NCBI GenBank assembly: GCA_046328715.1
Contig: JAXLWB010000025.1
Location: 1 to 64,000 of the forward strand
DNA from: JAXLWB01 sp046328715
GTDB taxonomy: Bacteria; Chloroflexota; Anaerolineae; Caldilineales; Caldilineaceae
DNA: 64,000 bases
Reading direction: 5' to 3'
Shown in pieces: positions 44,375 to 53,005 of this stretch. The first letter of the stretch is position 1. The number at the start of each line of letters is the position of its first letter. The notes below the pieces were generated by a model. It saw nothing but the letters and a program-made list of their open reading frames with translations, did no database searches and had not been told where the DNA came from. Both the position numbers and the translations under genes were made by a program.

Positions 44375-44854
44375 TCTCAATTTGGTACAAACAACATATA
44401 GGAGATGAGAATTATTGACAGCGAGGAATGAACAATTTTCCGTAAAAAGCTGTTGCTTGTCTGCGTCTTGCAAATATCACACCTTTTATTTGCCAAAAAT
44501 TACCAAAGAGACTATTGAAATTTGTAAGATAATCAGAACTATTGCAGAATAGATACTAGGATTATAGGGGTTTGCATTCTATACTCTCCCACAGTTCTTA
44601 AACTCCTATCTGTAGTATCTGTCAGTCAGGTAAACTAAGCGCTGATTTCGAACCTGAGTTTTAATCCCCTCTCTTGCTACAAAAGACTCTGGTTCACCGT
44701 GTAACTGTAGCTTAAGCTGCTTGTGCATAACCAAGGACGTACGCACTTGTCGCTCGGGTCAGCTAAACCCTCGTCTCTCTCCTTATAGCCAGGGTAAAAT
44801 CGGCCCAGTTTTCTCCGCGAAGTGTGTTCGTTCCAAAACAAAGATAGAGGAACC
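44375..44854. other. Gene-free stretch between the recA promoter and a small gene
   Basis: About 480 bases of moderately AT-rich sequence with no convincing frame, structured RNA or repeat found by eye. Confidence 0.4.
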
Positions 44855-45199
44855 GTGTATCGTCGTAAATTAAACCGAGCCTGGGAGACGTTGAGGTCGA
44901 TGCCGATGCCAGCCATCGCATCTGACCGGTTGGTAGACCTACATAATGACTTAACACACTACGACCTAATGGTCTCCATGCAAGTTCGTGAGTTTCTTCG
45001 TGGTCGCATGATCAATCTGTTAAAAGTGAAGCTCGATACGGAGTTAGATGAGTCGTTGCGGAGCTTTAAGGCAGAGTCGAGCGCAGAGGTAGAATGCCGT
45101 AGGGATCTGTTACGTTACAAACGTCGAATCGATGATGTGGTACGTGAGTTACATCGGGTCACCGAATCCTCGGTGGTAGCGCGGGTTTCGGCACGCTAA
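44855..45199 (+). CDS. Hypothetical charged helical protein
   Basis: This roughly 114-residue protein is rich in Arg, Glu, Asp and Leu and looks largely helical (LRGRMINLLKVKLDTELDES, RYKRRIDDVVRELHRV). It has no membrane segment or known motif. A GTG at 44,855 preceded by AGAGG four bases away is taken as the start; the frame is open from 44,822. I do not recognise it. Confidence 0.5.
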   Translation: MYRRKLNRAWETLRSMPMPAIASDRLVDLHNDLTHYDLMVSMQVREFLRGRMINLLKVKLDTELDESLRSFKAESSAEVECRRDLLRYKRRIDDVVRELHRVTESSVVARVSAR

Positions 45200-45242
45200 G
45201 TCAAACAGTACTTCGTAATTCATATACTTCAGCACTTGTCAT

Positions 45243-45330
45243 TCTGAGTTATAGTTGTTTGCGAGGAAGGATGTAGGCTGGTCTGCCCTATAAGATTTTC
45301 CGCTCGAAAAACCCTCGCTCAGAATGACAA
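45243..45330. repeat. CATTCTGAG-type repeat, copy related to 42,793
   Basis: CGCTCGAAAAACCCTCGCTCAGAATGACA near 45,301-45,329 resembles the repeats at 42,801 and 32,718. CATTCTGAG at the left end makes it palindromic. It lies in the gene-free stretch 45,200-45,568. Confidence 0.6.
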
Positions 45331-45422
45331 ACTTACTTTTGCTGAAAAACCTGATTACCGTTTTACACAATCTGCTTAGCGATAAATTTCTCATAGACGA
45401 AGCAAAGCAAAGATGCATCATT

Positions 45423-45491
45423 GTAGGGGCATTCGCTTGCCGGCGCCCTGCTTGCATCACCGAATGGTCAACCGCAAGGGTGTGCCCCTAC
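45423..45491. repeat. GTAGGGGCA...TGCCCCTAC palindromic repeat
   Basis: GTAGGGGCA (45,423-45,431) is the exact reverse complement of TGCCCCTAC (45,483-45,491). The right half shares ACCGCAAGRGTGTGCCCCTA with 10,981-11,000. Confidence 0.65.
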
Positions 45492-45568
45492 TCATTGTGA
45501 GCATGCAATGTCTATCTGCTTTGTCTATCAGTTACAATTACAATTGAGCCCAATTGCTAGGTAGACAG

Positions 45569-46915
45569 TTATTCTGGCAAAGGTAAATCTCGCAGGATGA
45601 GCTGTTCTACGGTTTCGCGCCGTTGAATCAGGTAGGATTTACCTCCTCGTAGCCAGACCACAGCCGGTTTGCGGGCACCATTGTAGTTGCTGCCCATGTT
45701 GAGTTGATAGGCTCCCACCACCGGGACAGCTACCAGTTCACCCTCGGCGATCTCAGGCATGGGCAACCCTTGAATCAACACATCGCCACTTTCACAAAAG
45801 GGTCCACCAAACCAGGCAGGCGAGGTCAGCGGTCGATTGGGTTGTTCCACTGGCAAGGCCGAATAACGCGCCCCATAAAGCGCAGGTCGAGGATTATCGG
45901 CCATGCCACCATCAATCATCAGCCAGCGTCGACTGGCGGAATGTTTGACTGCGCCAACGCGATAGAGCGCTACTCCAGCGCGTGCTACCAAACTGCGTCC
46001 AGGCTCCGGTTGGAGGCGAGGAAGGGGCAGCGAATGCAGTGCCGACTGTTCGCGCAACTTCTCTGAGACAAAGGCCACATACTCTTCAATCGATGGATGG
46101 GGCAGATCGTCCTCGTGATAGGGAACGCCCCAACCACCACCGGGCGAGATGACTCCTGGCGTCCACCCTGTCTGTTGATGTAGTTCGGCGATCAACTCAA
46201 AGATAGTTTCAAGCGCGGGGCCAATCGGTGCAGGATCGTGGAAATGCGATCCCTGGTGAAAATGCAGCCCGCGTAACGATAACCCTTGCTCCTGGCAGAA
46301 GAGGATCGCTTGCACGGCTTCCGCCAGACTCATGCCAAACTTGCTATCTTCCTGACCGGTTTGGCGATAGGCATGGGTATCCACTGCCACTCCAGGCCGT
46401 ACTCGAATCCACAACTCGGGCATCGCTGTATCTAACGTACCGCGCAGTTCTTGAATGCGTCTCAATTCGCTTAGATTGTCGACCACAATGCAGCCAGCCT
46501 GAGTCAGCGCGGCATGGAGATCTTCATCACTTTTGTTAACCCCATGCACCAGGATCCGCTCACGTGCTGCACCAGCCGCCTTTGCCACATACAATTCACC
46601 CGCACCGGTACAATCCAGCCATAATTGATGGCGGTCTGCCCACTGTGCCGCTGCGATTGACATCCATGCCTTGCCAGCAAAAGTGATATCACTGGGGCCA
46701 GGATAGTAAGTAGCCAGCGACGTCCGATATTGCTTGACAGCATCCTCAAGCGTTGCCTCGTCGAAGAGATAGAGAGGCGTACCATAGGTAGCCGCCAATT
46801 CAACCAGGTCACAACCGGCAATGGTGAGCCGTTGTTTGACAGGATCGATGGACGTGGTCAGTGGGAAAAGCGCCAGGCGTTGATCGACGACCGGTGAGTT
46901 GAGAATTGAAGTCAT
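45569..46915 (-). CDS. lysA: Diaminopimelate decarboxylase
   Basis: This 448-residue PLP enzyme makes L-lysine from meso-diaminopimelate. The PLP lysine is Lys82 (ITFAGKAW), the glycine loop is ISPGGGWGVPY, and the substrate-binding motif CESGD is intact near residue 374 (GGPFCESGDVL), as in true LysA. The ATG at 46,915 is chosen; the frame is open to a TTG at 46,948. It differs from the gene at 33,707, which lacks this motif. Confidence 0.92.
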   Translation of the reverse strand: MTSILNSPVVDQRLALFPLTTSIDPVKQRLTIAGCDLVELAATYGTPLYLFDEATLEDAVKQYRTSLATYYPGPSDITFAGKAWMSIAAAQWADRHQLWLDCTGAGELYVAKAAGAARERILVHGVNKSDEDLHAALTQAGCIVVDNLSELRRIQELRGTLDTAMPELWIRVRPGVAVDTHAYRQTGQEDSKFGMSLAEAVQAILFCQEQGLSLRGLHFHQGSHFHDPAPIGPALETIFELIAELHQQTGWTPGVISPGGGWGVPYHEDDLPHPSIEEYVAFVSEKLREQSALHSLPLPRLQPEPGRSLVARAGVALYRVGAVKHSASRRWLMIDGGMADNPRPALYGARYSALPVEQPNRPLTSPAWFGGPFCESGDVLIQGLPMPEIAEGELVAVPVVGAYQLNMGSNYNGARKPAVVWLRGGKSYLIQRRETVEQLILRDLPLPE

Positions 46916-46956
46916 AATGTGAGCGACATCCGTTACCGTTGATTGCAAGGTGATGA

Positions 46957-47085
46957 TTAAGGAGTGACCGGCGCAAAGGCGGAGATTGCGGTAACCACCA
47001 TGCTCAGCACCATGACAATTACAATGACTAAGCTCACCGCGTAGAAAATCTTCTCACTGCGCGTATATTGTTTCGTATTTTTCAT
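46957..47085 (-). CDS. Single-helix membrane microprotein
   Basis: A 42-codon frame reads MKNTKQYTRSEKIFYAVSL followed by a hydrophobic helix (VIVIVMVLSMVVTAISAF) and APVTP. A charged N terminus plus one helix is typical of small membrane proteins. GGAAG lies about 13 bases before the ATG. It ends 41 bases upstream of the lysA start and may share its transcript. The function is unknown. Confidence 0.5.
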   Translation of the reverse strand: MKNTKQYTRSEKIFYAVSLVIVIVMVLSMVVTAISAFAPVTP

Positions 47086-47349
47086 AGGTTTTCAGATCTT
47101 CCTTTGTAGATCAGCAGACAACTCACTCAAATTAGGGCGATTATACCATAAATTCCAAAACTGACTACTTTACCCATAACTGAACAGGCATATTTTATGC
47201 CAACTGTACTCTGAAACCTTATAAATTTTAGCCCTATTGAAGAGGAAAATTTACGGCGTGTGCAACCGCAATTGCTGTTACAACCGACGAGCTACCTACA
47301 ACGCCCACTTAACTTTTGCAAACGCTCCAGCAGTGATACACTGCAAGTT

Positions 47350-47763
47350 ATGTCACAAACCACGGTGCGCTTGCTTGCCACCTTGCTTCTGATCATTGGT
47401 GCTGGAATCGCTGGCTATATTGCCTTTCAGATTCCACCCTACCAGTCGAGTGGGACACTCGATGTTTTTGCCGTGGGGCTGTTCTTCTTTGCCCTACTAG
47501 TCGGACTCACTGGCATCTGTACACTGCTCACATTGACGCTGCATCAACGCTGGCCAGCCCTTGCCGGTGTGCATTCGACCGCCAATCGCCCTATCATGCA
47601 GCCAAATCCCAATGTATCATTGCGCCAAGGATTTCTCGTCTCCGTTTCACTATGCGCAATCCTACTCTTCTCAATGTTGCAGATTCTCGATTCGATCTTC
47701 GTTTTTGTCGTCTTCCTACTTTCAGGTTTGATTGAAACTTACTTTCAAAGCTTGGGACGGTAA
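47350..47763 (+). CDS. Hypothetical membrane protein, four helices
   Basis: This roughly 137-residue protein has two hydrophobic hairpins, residues 6-24 and 36-60, and 91-110 and 112-128, with a hydrophilic loop between. The start at the first Met of the hydrophobic region (47,350) is likely; the frame is open from 47,260. It resembles small uncharacterised membrane proteins of no named family. It lies upstream of mazG in the same direction. Confidence 0.6.
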   Translation: MSQTTVRLLATLLLIIGAGIAGYIAFQIPPYQSSGTLDVFAVGLFFFALLVGLTGICTLLTLTLHQRWPALAGVHSTANRPIMQPNPNVSLRQGFLVSVSLCAILLFSMLQILDSIFVFVVFLLSGLIETYFQSLGR

Positions 47764-47865
47764 TGAAGGTGGCAGAATAGCAACATGGAAGCGTAGAAGA
47801 AACTAGCACTCATAGGACCTCATTGTATGTTCCTACCTATAGCATGAATCCCTCAAATACTACTT

Positions 47866-49248
47866 ATGTCAACTTCACTTCCTGAACTCTCACCCTCCAC
47901 TGCACAGATTACGATTGTAGGACTCGGCCCTGGACCTCTAGAATCCATGACATTGGCAGGTTGGGCAGCCATGCAAAGCACTGATTTCCTGCTTGTACGC
48001 ACTGCGGCGCACCCCTGTCTCTCGACGTTTGGCAATCGGCAAATAGAAAGCTGCGACGATCTTTATGAAGCAAATCAGACGTTTGCCGAAGTCTACGAGG
48101 CCATCGCCCAACGGGTGCTCCAGCGTGTACAAGATCACGGTCGAGTTGTCTACGCGCTGCCAGGGAACCCGTGGGTTGGCGAGCAAACCACAGGACTCAT
48201 CGTGCAACAAGCACGGTCGCACGGTTACTCCGTTGCGGTAATTGAAGCTCCCAGCTTTGTAGAGTCATCTTTTGCAGCGGTCGGCGTAGATCTGATGGAT
48301 GGCAGCCAGGTGGTCGATGCCATGCTGTTGGCGCAGCAGCACCATCCGCGGGTCGAGGTCAGTTTACCCTTGTTGATTGCCCAGGTCTATGCACGGTGGC
48401 TCGCCTCCGACCTCAAGCTGACATTGCTCAACGCCTATCCAGAGACGCACCCTGTGAGCGTAATTCGCAGCGCTGGCAACATCGCCCAAGCGATCATTCA
48501 CACGACGCTGGCCGAGCTCGACCATCACGATACGTTCGATCACCTGACTAGCGTCTACTTACCGCCGCTCCCACAATATAGCAGTGTCTCGGATCTGCTG
48601 GAGATTGTCGCTCACTTGCGTGCGCCCGAAGGCTGCCCGTGGGACCGCGAGCAGACCCTTGCCTCGATGCGCCACGATTTGCTCGGTGAATGCGCCGAGG
48701 TTCTCGAAGCGATCGACGCCGATAGCGCCGAACATGACAATGCCACGCACATCGCCGAGGAGATCGGTGACTTGATCATGGCAGCCGCGCTGATGGTGCA
48801 GATTGCGATCGATGAAGGTCGTTTCCGAATGGCCGACGCTATGCACAGCATCGTGACCAAGCTGATCCGCCGCCATCCTCATGTCTTTGGCGACGTACAA
48901 GTGGATGGAACGAGCGCTGTCCTTGCCAACTGGGATGTGATCAAAGCGCAAGAGAAAGCCGCCAAAGGCATCACGCAATCCCATCCTCTGGATGGCGTAC
49001 CCGCTGCGCTGCCCGCGTTAGAGAAGGCGCGTCAGTTGCAATCAAAAGCCAAGAAAGCAGGTCTACTAGATCGCAAAGCGCTGGCGAATGAGAATCAAAA
49101 CTTGCACATAGCGGTCGGCGACATTGTGGATGAAACCACCATTGGTCGCCTGCTCTGGCAAGTAGTGGCCCTGGCTCACGAGCACGACGTCAACGCCGAA
49201 GATGCCTTGCGCCAAGTTACAGTATTGTTTCGAGAGAAGCAGGGTTAA
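47866..49248 (+). CDS. Tetrapyrrole methylase-MazG fusion (YabN-like nucleotide pyrophosphohydrolase)
   Basis: This 460-residue fusion has a methylase-like domain (residues about 14-230: ITIVGLGPGPLESMT, VVYALPGNPWVGEQT, EAPSFVESSFAA) and a MazG NTP pyrophosphohydrolase domain (about 245-455: LRAPEGCPWDREQT, LLGECAEVLEAID, EEIGDLIMAA with the EExxE...ExxD metal ligands). MazG hydrolyses nucleoside triphosphates and cleans up non-canonical ones. The ATG follows an AT-rich stretch without a clear ribosome site. Confidence 0.93.
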   Translation: MSTSLPELSPSTAQITIVGLGPGPLESMTLAGWAAMQSTDFLLVRTAAHPCLSTFGNRQIESCDDLYEANQTFAEVYEAIAQRVLQRVQDHGRVVYALPGNPWVGEQTTGLIVQQARSHGYSVAVIEAPSFVESSFAAVGVDLMDGSQVVDAMLLAQQHHPRVEVSLPLLIAQVYARWLASDLKLTLLNAYPETHPVSVIRSAGNIAQAIIHTTLAELDHHDTFDHLTSVYLPPLPQYSSVSDLLEIVAHLRAPEGCPWDREQTLASMRHDLLGECAEVLEAIDADSAEHDNATHIAEEIGDLIMAAALMVQIAIDEGRFRMADAMHSIVTKLIRRHPHVFGDVQVDGTSAVLANWDVIKAQEKAAKGITQSHPLDGVPAALPALEKARQLQSKAKKAGLLDRKALANENQNLHIAVGDIVDETTIGRLLWQVVALAHEHDVNAEDALRQVTVLFREKQG

Positions 49249-49366
49249 AGAGAGTAAAAGTACAAGAGTATTTCTCTTATTTCTCTTTTACTTTTCAACT
49301 TTGCCACTCTTCCCCTCTTCAACTTTTCAACTTTGCCACTTCTCATGTAAAATATACTTATTATTA

Positions 49367-49442
<76 letters not shown>

Positions 49443-49479
49443 ACTTCTTGAGCGTCCACACACTGTTATAGCGAAGGAA

Positions 49480-49516
49480 AATGCCCAGCCAGAATGATGG
49501 TTGGGCATTTTTATTC
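49480..49516 (+). terminator. Intrinsic terminator after tRNA-Arg
   Basis: AATGCCCAGCC (49,480-49,490) pairs with GGTTGGGCATT (49,499-49,509) with one mismatch, followed by TTTTTATT. Confidence 0.88.
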
Positions 49517-49879
49517 TTGATTCGAGCCGGATCTCTCCTGATCGACCGAAAAATCATCAACAGGGCAAGCTTCCTTTGCCCACATCCACGCTATTTGTTA
49601 ATATTGCTAACGCAAGCCTCTTGTCAGTTTTTTGTAACTAAACTTATACATTCCCCCTCTTGTAATTAAGACTAACATACGACATACTTGACACGCTAGG
49701 TTAGGTCTTGCTGTTTATCTTAACTCATATTTAAAGTAGCAGATCGATCTACGACTGCTGTCAAACCAAATCACTCCTAAAATGCAGATTGGCTAGCTGG
49801 AGAAACCCTGTCAGGTTTGCTTTTTAGAGAGATTTCACGAGTCTAGATCAACTGACTCATTTATATAGATGTAAGTGCT
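49517..49879. other. Gene-free stretch upstream of the GGDEF-EAL gene
   Basis: AT-rich sequence with no clear reading frame, hairpin or repeat. It must hold the promoter of the next gene, but no strong -35/-10 pair could be chosen. Confidence 0.4.
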
Positions 49880-52507
49880 ATGCGATTATCCTCTGTTTCC
49901 TTGAGAATCATCTGGCTTGTACCCTTCATTGCGCTCATTTTACTCACGGTTGGACTTGTCGGCTTTCTATCGATGCGGAATGGTCAATTGGCGGCCAATC
50001 AATTGGCAAACCAACTGATCGATCGCAGTAATCAACTTGTCATTCAACATCTGGAGAGTTACCTATCCATTCCTCAACGGTTGGTGCAGTTGGATGCCAA
50101 GGAGTTAGAAAGTGGACTACTGGTTGACCAGGATTATGCAAGCATTGGGCATTACTTTTGGCAGCAAGTGAAGCTCTACCCGCTCAGCTTTATAAATTAC
50201 GGGCTAGAAAGCGGGGAATATGCGGGCGCAGGACATGATGGCGATAGCATGTACGAAGGGGAGTTATCACCTACAACCGAAATGCAGTACTACGATTTTC
50301 AGCTTGATGAACAAGGGCAACGGATCAGCCAAAAAGCCGATCCCGAGTATGATTTTAAGGAAGAAGCCTGGTATGCCGATACAATGCGAGCAGGTAAACC
50401 GATTTGGAGTCGCATTTATCTTTGGGACGGCACCAACATTGTATCCAATACAATGTCTATCGCATTCAGCTATCCAATCTTCCACGGGCAGCAACAGCCT
50501 GTTGGGGCAATCGGCATTGATCTATCACTGGCAAGAATCAGTGATTTTCTAAACACCCTACGAATCAGCCCCTCGGCCAAGCTTCTGATTGTGGAACACG
50601 ATGGGATGGTTGTAGCAACGTCTAGCAAGGATGCTCCAGTCATTTGGAAGAACGAGCAAGTGGAGCGTCTCAATCTGAAAGACATTGAAGACCCGCTGAT
50701 TCAGGCAGCAACTAGTTATCTGACAGATCAGGCTGGCGGCATGGGTCAAATTACGGCGAGCACACCCTTCCAGTTTTCTATGCAAGGGGAGCGTCAGTTT
50801 TTGCACGTGACTCCCTGGCGAGATCAGTTTGGGTTGAATTGGTGGATTCTAGTCATTGTTCCCGAAGCTGATTTTATGGGCGGGATTACGAGCGCTACAC
50901 GCCTTACCATTCTTCTGTGCATTGCCTCGTTCGTTGCTGCAATTCTGATCGGCCTCTTCACCTGGCATCAGATCCGGCAACCGATCAACAAGTTAAAGGC
51001 GGCGGCACAACGTATTGCAGCGGGTCAGCTTGAGGAAAGAGTGCCGCCCAGTGCCGTCCAGGAACTGCATGAAGTGGGTCTTGAGTTTAACCGTATGACC
51101 AACCAACTGCTCGATTCCTTTTCAAAGCTTGAATTTCTGGCGAGCCATGACCCACTGACCGGATTGGCGAACCGCGCAACCTTTCGGGATTTGATTACAG
51201 AAAGGCTTAGGCACAAGAAGTCGCAGGCGCATTCTTCGTCTGCAGCCAAGTCATCTTCGCTCTTTGCGGTTCTCTTTCTCGACTTAGATTACTTCAAGTT
51301 GTTGAATGACAGTTTTGGTCATCTGGCCGGCGATCAAGTGCTGATTGAAATTGCGCAACGACTCAAAGGATGCGCCGGCGAGCATGCTCATGTCGCCCGC
51401 TTTGGCGGCGACGAATTTGTCATTTTGCTTAAAGACATCGCTCAGCCACACGATGCGGAGCGAGTTGCCGAAAAGATTCTCGGTGAAATTCGCAAGCCGT
51501 TCGTCGTCAACCAGAACAGCGCCTTTATCAGTTCCAGCATTGGCATTGTCTTTGACACCGGAATCCATGAAGAAGCCGATGATATGTTGCGCGATGCCGA
51601 CATCGCACTCTATCGAGCCAAGTCCTTGGGCAAAGCGACCTATGTCGTCTTTGATCGAGAGATGCATGTCGAGGTGCTGGAGCGTTTGACCCTGGAAAGT
51701 GACCTGCGTAAGGCGCTCGATCAAAATACACTTTCGATTTACTACCAGCCCATTGTCGACATCAACAGCTTGGATTACATCGGAGTAGAAGCGTTATTGC
51801 GCTGGCAGCATCCACGACTGGGTATGGTCATGCCAGACAAGTTTATCCCGATTGCAGAAGAGACCGGATTGATCATTCCGATCGGTTGGTGGGTAATGCG
51901 CCGTGCATGTGAGCAGATGCGGCAGTGGCAACAGCAGTTTCCAGGCAGCCTGATGGAAGTCAGCGTCAATCTGTCGGCGCGCCAGTTCCTCCACCCGAAT
52001 TTGCTTTCTGAAATTGAAGAGACACTCCGCCTAACACAACTCGCGCCACAGTCGCTCAAGCTTGAAATCACGGAGAGCCTGTTGATCAGCGATCGGGTTA
52101 CGCTTGAACATCGGCTGGCAAAGCTGAAAGAATTGGGCGTGAAGATTAGTCTGGATGATTTTGGGACTGGCTATTCCTCGCTGAGCTACTTGCATCGATT
52201 TCCACTCGATACGCTGAAGATTGACCGTTCCTTTGTGCAACAGATGATGAACGACCAACATTGTGGTGCGGTAGTCGAATCGATTGTGAGTATGGCCCAC
52301 AAGTTAGGCATGGAAGTCGTGGCCGAAGGTGTAGAAACCCAGGAAGCGCTCGAATACCTGCGCACTGTGGCGCGCTGCGAACAGATTCAAGGCTTTCTGA
52401 TCGCACCTGCGCTGCCCGTCCAGCAGATCACCAATCACCTTCAGCGCCAATCGCTGACTCATTCGCTACTGCTATCCCATACGGTCTTTGCCGAGAAGAC
52501 GAGGTAG
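49880..52507 (+). CDS. dCache-HAMP-GGDEF-EAL cyclic-di-GMP signalling protein
   Basis: This 875-residue inner-membrane sensor has an N-terminal helix (residues 8-30), an extracellular Cache-like domain (about 35-305), a second helix (about 345-365), HAMP, GGDEF and EAL. The synthase motif GGDEF is intact (ARFGGDEFVIL, about residue 508), as is EAL (VEALLRW, about 635), with the metal-binding DDFGTGYSSL and KIDRSFV. No RxxD product-inhibition site is seen before GGDEF. It can potentially both make and break cyclic di-GMP. Confidence 0.95.
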   Translation: MRLSSVSLRIIWLVPFIALILLTVGLVGFLSMRNGQLAANQLANQLIDRSNQLVIQHLESYLSIPQRLVQLDAKELESGLLVDQDYASIGHYFWQQVKLYPLSFINYGLESGEYAGAGHDGDSMYEGELSPTTEMQYYDFQLDEQGQRISQKADPEYDFKEEAWYADTMRAGKPIWSRIYLWDGTNIVSNTMSIAFSYPIFHGQQQPVGAIGIDLSLARISDFLNTLRISPSAKLLIVEHDGMVVATSSKDAPVIWKNEQVERLNLKDIEDPLIQAATSYLTDQAGGMGQITASTPFQFSMQGERQFLHVTPWRDQFGLNWWILVIVPEADFMGGITSATRLTILLCIASFVAAILIGLFTWHQIRQPINKLKAAAQRIAAGQLEERVPPSAVQELHEVGLEFNRMTNQLLDSFSKLEFLASHDPLTGLANRATFRDLITERLRHKKSQAHSSSAAKSSSLFAVLFLDLDYFKLLNDSFGHLAGDQVLIEIAQRLKGCAGEHAHVARFGGDEFVILLKDIAQPHDAERVAEKILGEIRKPFVVNQNSAFISSSIGIVFDTGIHEEADDMLRDADIALYRAKSLGKATYVVFDREMHVEVLERLTLESDLRKALDQNTLSIYYQPIVDINSLDYIGVEALLRWQHPRLGMVMPDKFIPIAEETGLIIPIGWWVMRRACEQMRQWQQQFPGSLMEVSVNLSARQFLHPNLLSEIEETLRLTQLAPQSLKLEITESLLISDRVTLEHRLAKLKELGVKISLDDFGTGYSSLSYLHRFPLDTLKIDRSFVQQMMNDQHCGAVVESIVSMAHKLGMEVVAEGVETQEALEYLRTVARCEQIQGFLIAPALPVQQITNHLQRQSLTHSLLLSHTVFAEKTR

Positions 52508-52603
52508 GTACGCCAAACAAACTGGTTTGGCGCACCCTTGGCGGAATTGACAGAGGATTCTGAGGAGATTGTAGGAGAGTACAGGTTGGGTTACTCTACA
52601 GCT

Positions 52604-52655
52604 AAATAAAAGCGGAGTTCTGCTGCTCAAAGAGAACTGGCACAACTCCGCTTTT
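52604..52655. terminator. Bidirectional terminator between the GGDEF-EAL gene and a peptide gene
   Basis: AAAAGCGGAGTT (52,608-52,619) is the exact reverse complement of 52,644-52,655. The minus-strand transcript has TTTTATTT after the stem; the plus-strand side has four T bases. It ends 15 bases downstream of the peptide frame at 52,671-52,823. Confidence 0.82.
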
Positions 52656-52670
52656 CAGTGAACGCTTCGT

Positions 52671-52823
52671 TTAGAAGCACAGTCTGTAGTACCTCACACA
52701 GGGATACGGAACCCGAACGAACCACACGGTCTTGTAGCAAACGGCGACGTAGGGCACGTAGATACAAAGGGCCTCGTTTCGTACTTCGAGTTATTCCAGA
52801 GCAAAAGTTTCGTTGCTGTTCAT
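52671..52823 (-). pseudogene. Cys/aromatic-rich short peptide gene interrupted by an in-frame UAA
   Basis: From ATG 52,823, with AAGGA eight bases upstream, the frame reads MNSNETFALE, then TAA (52,793-52,791). It stays open as LEVRNEALCIYVPYVAVCYK, then a tail VWFVRVPYPC and VRYYRLCF, to TAA at 52,671. Four Cys and many Tyr, Val and Pro residues make it resemble a short secreted or modified (RiPP-like) precursor. The terminator just downstream shows it is a real transcription unit. It may be a recent pseudogene or a sequencing error. Confidence 0.5.
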
Positions 52824-53005
52824 GATTGTGTTCCTTTCGAATGAATGAGTTACAGTGATTATCCGTTACTGTGCTTGCGGCTGTTTTTCCGCTTGCGTTC
52901 TTCTGTCCTCATTCTAGATCAACCCGAACGGCAATTACACTTGATTTCCTGAGAGTTTCGCCTCTGCTTCTATTCATTGCCCTGTACTCTGATAGATTTG
53001 CAAGC

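Noticed and set aside
49250..49345. CTTTTCAACTTTGCCACT direct repeats before the tRNA as a regulatory array
   Set aside because: They are two short, AT-rich, loosely matching copies in an intergenic spacer with no further support.
52791..52793. Recoding of the UAA in the short peptide gene
   Set aside because: UAA read-through is rare, and no recoding signal could be seen; a mutation or sequencing error is simpler, so the gene is listed as interrupted.
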